The translations under genes were made by a program, and so were the position numbers. Shown piece by piece: positions 7,392 to 11,063 of a stretch of DNA of 11,063 nt. Numbering within the stretch: the stretch's first letter is position 1; each line of letters begins with the position of its first letter. Origin of the DNA: Gammaproteobacteria bacterium (GTDB lineage Bacteria > Pseudomonadota > Gammaproteobacteria > GCA-001735895). Below the pieces are notes generated by a model, which was given only the letters and a program-made list of their open reading frames with translations, was not told the DNA's origin and ran no database searches. The stretch is from positions 1 to 11,063 of the forward strand of contig JAASSH010000018.1 in the NCBI GenBank assembly GCA_021767985.1. Direction: 5' to 3'.

Positions 7392-7395
7392 GAGG
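7392..7395 (+). promoter_or_regulatory. Ribosome binding site deciding the start of the monooxygenase gene
   Basis: GAGG lies 5 bases before the ATG at 7401. An upstream in-frame ATG at 7368 has no comparable site and would add 11 residues that do not look like the start of this fold, so I prefer 7401. Confidence 0.6.
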
Positions 7396-7400
7396 CAGAT

Positions 7401-8435
7401 ATGCATTTCAGTATTCAGCTTTCGGCTTACTATCCGGATAAATCCTACGGCGGAGATCGTGTCTATGCCGACATGCTGGAGCAGGCTCGCTGCGCTGATC
7501 AATACGGTTACGAATCCGTCGGTATTACAGAGCACCATTTGCTCAACATCCTGATGATGCCGGCGCCGCTGCAGTTCGCGGTCAAGATTGCCAGCCAGAC
7601 GCAGCGTATCAAGATCATCACTGCCGTATCGGTGCTGCCACTGCACGACATGCGCGTGCTTGCCGGCGAGCTGGTGTGCGCGGATATCTTCACCGACCAC
7701 CGGCTAATGGTCGGGGTCGGGCGTGGCGCCTTCGGGTTCGAAATGGAGCGCATGGGCGTACCGCTCGAAATCAGCCGCGAAAAATTCGACGAGTCTCTGA
7801 ACGTGCTGCAGGCGCTGCTGGCGGAAGAAGAGGTTTCCTGGGATGGCAAGTATTACCAGTTCGAACCGCTGACAATCATGCCGCGTCCCGTGAGCGAGAT
7901 TCCGATCATGATGGCGGTGCTGGTGCCAGAGGCCATATACGCGTGCACCAAACGTGGCTTCCACATCCAGACCACGCCGCTTTCCGGCGACCACCAGCAC
8001 ATGCTCGACCAGGTCAGTGCTTTCACCCGCGCAAAGCAGGAACTCGGTGCGGCCGGCGCGCACCAGACCCTGTCGCTGTCGCGGGTTACCTTCCTGTCTC
8101 ACAGCGACGCCGACCGCAACCGCAAAATCCAGATGGCACACGATTATTACAGCCGTTTCGACAACGTCTTTACCGGGCCCGGAATTGTCGAAAACGGCAT
8201 GATCAAACCGCTGCCGCGTAACATGACGGTCGAACAGACGGCTGAGAACCTGACCATATGCACGCCGTCCGAAATGATCGACAAGCTTGCGCCCTACGCC
8301 GAGGCCGGGGTCGATCGATTTATCATGAACGTTAATTTCGGGGTCGAGCAGTCCGAAGTACTGGAATCGATCCAGTGCTTCGCCGAGGAGGTCATGCCGC
8401 ATTTCGCCGAACAACCGGTAGCAAGGGCCGGTTAA
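7401..8435 (+). CDS. Luciferase-like (LLM class) flavin-dependent oxidoreductase
   Basis: This is a TIM-barrel, bacterial-luciferase-family monooxygenase that would use reduced flavin (FMNH2 or F420-type cofactor) and O2 on an unidentified substrate, in the cytoplasm. It has 344 residues from the ATG at 7401, a normal length. Family features are the first strand MHFSIQL, the AYGYESVGITEHH-like block (DQYGYESV, then TEHH at 43-46), the IITAVSVLPLHDMRVLAGEL segment (72-91), the glycine loop VGVGRG (104-109), and WDGKYYQFEPLTIMPRPV (147-164), which closely follows the usual family pattern for this stretch. No signal peptide is seen. The next gene, an alpha/beta hydrolase, begins 6 bp after the stop. 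The subfamily cannot be fixed: alkanal monooxygenase-like, type II Baeyer-Villiger-like or desulfonating enzymes share this fold. Confidence 0.88.
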   Translation: MHFSIQLSAYYPDKSYGGDRVYADMLEQARCADQYGYESVGITEHHLLNILMMPAPLQFAVKIASQTQRIKIITAVSVLPLHDMRVLAGELVCADIFTDHRLMVGVGRGAFGFEMERMGVPLEISREKFDESLNVLQALLAEEEVSWDGKYYQFEPLTIMPRPVSEIPIMMAVLVPEAIYACTKRGFHIQTTPLSGDHQHMLDQVSAFTRAKQELGAAGAHQTLSLSRVTFLSHSDADRNRKIQMAHDYYSRFDNVFTGPGIVENGMIKPLPRNMTVEQTAENLTICTPSEMIDKLAPYAEAGVDRFIMNVNFGVEQSEVLESIQCFAEEVMPHFAEQPVARAG

Positions 8436-8441
8436 CCCGGG

Positions 8442-9215
8442 ATGGCGGCGGTCGACGTCAGTTATCGAATCGCAGGCCAGGGTCCGCCGCTTTACCTGGT
8501 GCACGGCATCGGCTCGCGCAAGACCACCTGGGATGAATTGATCTCGAGCCTGCAGCAGGACTTCACCTGCGTCAGCTACGACCTGCGCGGCCACGGCGAG
8601 AGTCCGGTACCGCCGACGCCCTATTCGCTCGACGAACTGGTCGAAGATCTCGAGGCGCTGCGGCAGAAACTCGGTCACGACAAGATCCATGTCGCCGGTC
8701 ATTCGCTCGGCGGCATGATCGGCCCGGCCTATGCGCGCGCCTATCCCGAACATACGCTGAGCGTCGGATTGCTCAGCACCGCCGCCGGACGCACCGAAGA
8801 CGACCGCGCCAAACTGAAAGCCGTGGGCGATGCCATGGAACAAAACGGGATCATCGAAACCCTCGGCACTTTCGTTGCGCGCTGGTTTACCGATGCCTTC
8901 ATGGAGCGACATCCCGAGGTAATCGAAGCCAGGTTACAGCAGGTAAAAGACACCCCGCCCGATGTTTTCCTTAGCGTTTTCTGGATTTACGCGACCACCG
9001 AGATGGCGCCATGGCTACACGAAATCGGATGCCCCTGCCTGGTGCTGACCGGTGAACTCGACGGCGGCTGCAACCCGCGGCTGAACCGGTTCATCCACCA
9101 GCAGCTGGCCGATTCACGCCTGGTGATCCTGCCGGATCTCAAACACTCCTTGATGATCGAGGCCAGCGACCAGGTCTTCCCGCACTTACGGAATTTTTTA
9201 CTCGAGCAGGGCTAA
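8442..9215 (+). CDS. Alpha/beta hydrolase
   Basis: A soluble alpha/beta-fold hydrolase of 257 residues, a usual size for the esterase/lactonase/C-C hydrolase group. The oxyanion-hole HG motif is at 21-22 (LVHGIGS). The YDLRGHGES segment lies at 46-54, the nucleophile elbow is GHSLGG with S88, the acid is probably D207 in TGELDGG, and the base is H235 in LKHSLMIE. A cap region lies between strands 6 and 7 (about 118-190). It follows the flavin monooxygenase by 6 bp and has no own promoter visible, so the two are probably co-transcribed. Such a pair could oxidise then hydrolyse one compound, for example an ester or enol-lactone made by a monooxygenase, but the sequence does not name the substrate. 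No strong ribosome binding site is seen before the ATG. Confidence 0.88.
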   Translation: MAAVDVSYRIAGQGPPLYLVHGIGSRKTTWDELISSLQQDFTCVSYDLRGHGESPVPPTPYSLDELVEDLEALRQKLGHDKIHVAGHSLGGMIGPAYARAYPEHTLSVGLLSTAAGRTEDDRAKLKAVGDAMEQNGIIETLGTFVARWFTDAFMERHPEVIEARLQQVKDTPPDVFLSVFWIYATTEMAPWLHEIGCPCLVLTGELDGGCNPRLNRFIHQQLADSRLVILPDLKHSLMIEASDQVFPHLRNFLLEQG

Positions 9216-9237
9216 CCTTGCTGCTACTCTGCGCAGC

Positions 9238-10131
9238 GTGGAATTCAACAACCTGAAAGCAGCGCTATTCGTGGTCATCGCGATGTCGATGATTACCACC
9301 AATGACGCCATCGTCAAACATATCACCCAGGTGTTTAACGTCGGGCAGATCATGTTTCTGCGCGGCGCCATAATCTGCATAATTTTTGCGCTGGTCATGA
9401 AGTATCGGCGGCAGCCGATTTTCAACCGTCAGACGCTGCACCGCTGGAATCTGCTGCGAGCCCTGTTCGAGCTATGCGCCACGCTGGCTTTCCTAACCGG
9501 CCTGTCGATGCTGCCGATCGCGGTGGCGTCGACACTGGGCTTCGCCTCACCCATATTCCTGGCAATGCTGGCCGCGCTGTTGCTCAGGGAAAACGTCGGG
9601 CTGGATCGCTGGCTGGTAATTCTGGTCGGTTTCGGCGGCGTCATGTTGATTACGAATCCTTTGGCGGAATCTGCCTCCTGGGCGGTTATCTTTCCGATCA
9701 TCTGCGCCTTCTTCGTCGCGCTCAGGGACATCGCGATTCGCTTCGTACCGCATGACATCCCTTCCTCGCAGGTTGCCTTTACCAACGCCTGGATCGTTAT
9801 GCTCGGTGGCGGGATTTACTCGCTTTACCAGGGCTGGGGCCAGGCCGAGCCGTCGTGGTACCTGTGGTTTTTCGCACTCGGCGCGGCGCTTTACTGCGGA
9901 TACCTGTTTTTGATCATCGGCAGCCGCCTGGGCGAACTTTCCTTCATCAGTCCGTTCAAATACATCAGTATCATCATCGCTATGATGTACGGCTACCTGA
10001 TCTGGGGAGATAAACCGACGCTGACGATGATCGCGGGCGCCAGCATCATCGTCGTTTCGGGTATCATCCTGGTTTCGACCGAGAAAAGACGAAATCGAAT
10101 CGCATTACTACTGCCTGGGACCGCCGACTAA
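9238..10131 (+). CDS. EamA/DMT-superfamily permease, GTG start
   Basis: An inner-membrane transporter of the drug/metabolite transporter (EamA, RhaT) type with 297 residues and about ten transmembrane helices in two repeats (about 8-138 and 147-281). Typical features are the first helix ending NDAIVKHI (22-29), a basic loop MKYRRQ (54-59), RALFELCATLAFLTGLSMLP (74-93), the ASPIFLAMLAALLLRE segment (103-118), and the second-repeat pattern GYLFLIIGSRLGELSFISPFKY (221-242) ending in a basic tail. I keep the GTG at 9238 because the next start (ATG near 9283) would remove half of helix 1. It has only a weak ribosome binding site. It lies 22 bp after the hydrolase and ends in a TAATG overlap with the cyclase gene. 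Members export or import amino acids, nucleosides and similar solutes; the substrate here is unknown. Confidence 0.87.
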   Translation: MEFNNLKAALFVVIAMSMITTNDAIVKHITQVFNVGQIMFLRGAIICIIFALVMKYRRQPIFNRQTLHRWNLLRALFELCATLAFLTGLSMLPIAVASTLGFASPIFLAMLAALLLRENVGLDRWLVILVGFGGVMLITNPLAESASWAVIFPIICAFFVALRDIAIRFVPHDIPSSQVAFTNAWIVMLGGGIYSLYQGWGQAEPSWYLWFFALGAALYCGYLFLIIGSRLGELSFISPFKYISIIIAMMYGYLIWGDKPTLTMIAGASIIVVSGIILVSTEKRRNRIALLLPGTAD

Positions 10132-11063
10132 TGTCGACACAAAAACTATCCGTTATCCCGCCCTGCTCCACGCAGGGGATCATCGACTGGATTTTCTCCG
10201 AAGGCCGCCGGATCGAAAGCACCAATCGATTCGTCCACCAGCTCGCGCATACCATGAACGACCACGGCGCCTCGATAGACCGCCTGATAGTATCGCTTTT
10301 GACACTCAATCCGCAGCTGGTCGCGACCTCCGAAATCTGGGAAAAATCGACCGATCTGACCCAGCCATTCAATGCGGAGCACGGCGTGCGTAACAGCGAG
10401 CGATATATCGGCAGCCCGCTGCAGGTTATCTTCGAAACGCATAAACGCGTGCATCAACCGCTGGATAACCTGCCGGAAGACGCGCACCGCGCCTATACCG
10501 AACTGGCGGAGGACGGTTACACCGATTACCTTGCGCTGCCCGTGTTGTTCGGTGAAGTCGCCGAGCCCGGCGCCGCTATCATCATCTGTACCAGGCGCGA
10601 AGGTGGTTTCGGCGATGCGGATGTCGAGAGCTTTCGCCGGATCCGCGACTACCTGGCACCGGTAATCGAAGTACATGCCCTGCGCTACCTGTCGCGTTCG
10701 CTGATGAACACCTATGTCGGCAAGCGCACCAGCGAAAAAGTTCTCGCCGGCATGATCAAGCGCGGCGACGCCGATACCATCAATGCCGCGTTGTGGTTCA
10801 GCGATCTGCGCGACTTCACCCACCTGACCGAAACCCTGCCCGCCAGGCAGGTGCTGGAAATGCTGAACGAGTACTTCGAATTCGTCTCGGCCGCGGTCAC
10901 CGCCCAGGGTGGCGAAATACTGCGCTTCATCGGTGACGCGATGCTGATCGTGTTCCCTATCGATGACAAGATGTGTGGAAAGACCGCGTGCCAGGCGGCG
11001 ATCGATGCGGCGCTCGACGCGCAAACCACGCTCGAGACCATCAACCATCGAAGGCGGCGCCAC
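10131..11063 (+). CDS. GAF-like/class III adenylate or guanylate cyclase, partial at right edge
   Basis: A soluble two-part signalling enzyme making a cyclic nucleotide, read by hand from the ATG at 10131; 311 codons are open to the window end. Residues about 15-180 form an N-terminal GAF-like sensory region (TDYLALPVLFGE at 131-142, RREGGFGDADVESF at 155-168). A linker helix with RYLSRSLMNTYVGKRTSEKV (185-204) follows. The catalytic domain begins near 218: LWFSDLRDFTHLTE (221-234) carries the first metal Asp D225, and GGEILRFIGDAMLIVF (260-275) the second, D269. The residue at the purine-reading position is R265 rather than the textbook Lys. The later catalytic Asp/Arg/Asn residues are beyond the edge. 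The start overlaps the permease stop (TAATG), implying co-translation. The longest opposite-strand reading frame here is a shadow. Confidence 0.88.
   Translation, partial: MSTQKLSVIPPCSTQGIIDWIFSEGRRIESTNRFVHQLAHTMNDHGASIDRLIVSLLTLNPQLVATSEIWEKSTDLTQPFNAEHGVRNSERYIGSPLQVIFETHKRVHQPLDNLPEDAHRAYTELAEDGYTDYLALPVLFGEVAEPGAAIIICTRREGGFGDADVESFRRIRDYLAPVIEVHALRYLSRSLMNTYVGKRTSEKVLAGMIKRGDADTINAALWFSDLRDFTHLTETLPARQVLEMLNEYFEFVSAAVTAQGGEILRFIGDAMLIVFPIDDKMCGKTACQAAIDAALDAQTTLETINHRRRRH

Noticed and set aside
7368..7400. An earlier in-frame ATG for the monooxygenase gene
   Set aside because: No ribosome binding site precedes it, whereas the ATG at 7401 has GAGG 5 bases upstream and gives the usual first beta strand at the N-terminus.
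7232..7441. A 69-codon plus-strand frame starting in the intergenic region
   Set aside because: It overlaps the FNR-like box and promoter region and runs out of frame into the monooxygenase gene; no ribosome binding site or similarity is visible.
7704..8912. A 402-codon open reading frame on the minus strand across the monooxygenase and hydrolase genes
   Set aside because: It lies antisense to two well-supported enzymes. Its translation is rich in Arg, His and Gly with no recognisable domain, and GC-rich codon bias keeps this frame open. It is a shadow.
10146..11063. A 305-codon open frame on the minus strand at the right edge
   Set aside because: The plus strand here encodes a clear class III cyclase with both metal-binding Asp motifs, starting at a TAATG overlap with the permease. 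The minus-strand translation has no family features.

Overview
The window looks like chromosomal DNA from a GC-rich proteobacterium, probably a gammaproteobacterium. That guess rests on base composition, codon use, gene style and an FNR-like box; there is no rRNA or marker gene to confirm it. It holds two divergent, tightly packed gene clusters separated by one 225-bp intergenic region (7176-7400). I found no tRNA, rRNA, CRISPR array, insertion sequence or convincing terminator.

The left two thirds (1-7175, minus strand) is a V/A-type (archaeal/vacuolar-type) rotary ATPase operon, read from right to left as H(G) - C(d) - I(a) - K(c) - F - E - A - B. The B gene runs off the left edge after 245 codons. 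Subunit D (central stalk) is not in the window and would be expected just beyond it. Nearly all junctions overlap (ATGA, TGATG, TAATG, or 8-11 bases), so one message with coupled translation is likely. All parts of a proton- or sodium-driven rotary machine except D are present: catalytic A with its P-loop and catalytic Glu, non-catalytic B, membrane stator I with its essential Arg, rotor ring K with one carboxylate, the C socket, F in the central stalk, and E/H peripheral stalks. Notable points are the gene order, an extra N-terminal membrane hairpin in K, a Cys-rich patch in E, and an FNR/Anr-like palindrome upstream of the operon, spaced from a good -10 as at oxygen-regulated class II promoters.

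The right third (7401-11063, plus strand) is a four-gene co-directional cluster: a luciferase-like flavin-dependent monooxygenase, an alpha/beta hydrolase 6 bp later, an EamA/DMT-type permease 22 bp later, and a GAF-like plus class III nucleotide cyclase protein whose start overlaps the permease stop. The cyclase is cut by the right edge inside its catalytic domain. A plausible reading is oxidation then hydrolysis of an unknown small molecule, with a transporter and a cNMP-producing sensor beside them. The substrate and any functional link to the ATPase are unknown.

Nothing here is a clearly new defence or mobile system. The most checkable points of interest are the FNR-like control of the V-ATPase operon, the unusual proteolipid and subunit E, and the oxidoreductase-hydrolase-permease-cyclase cluster.
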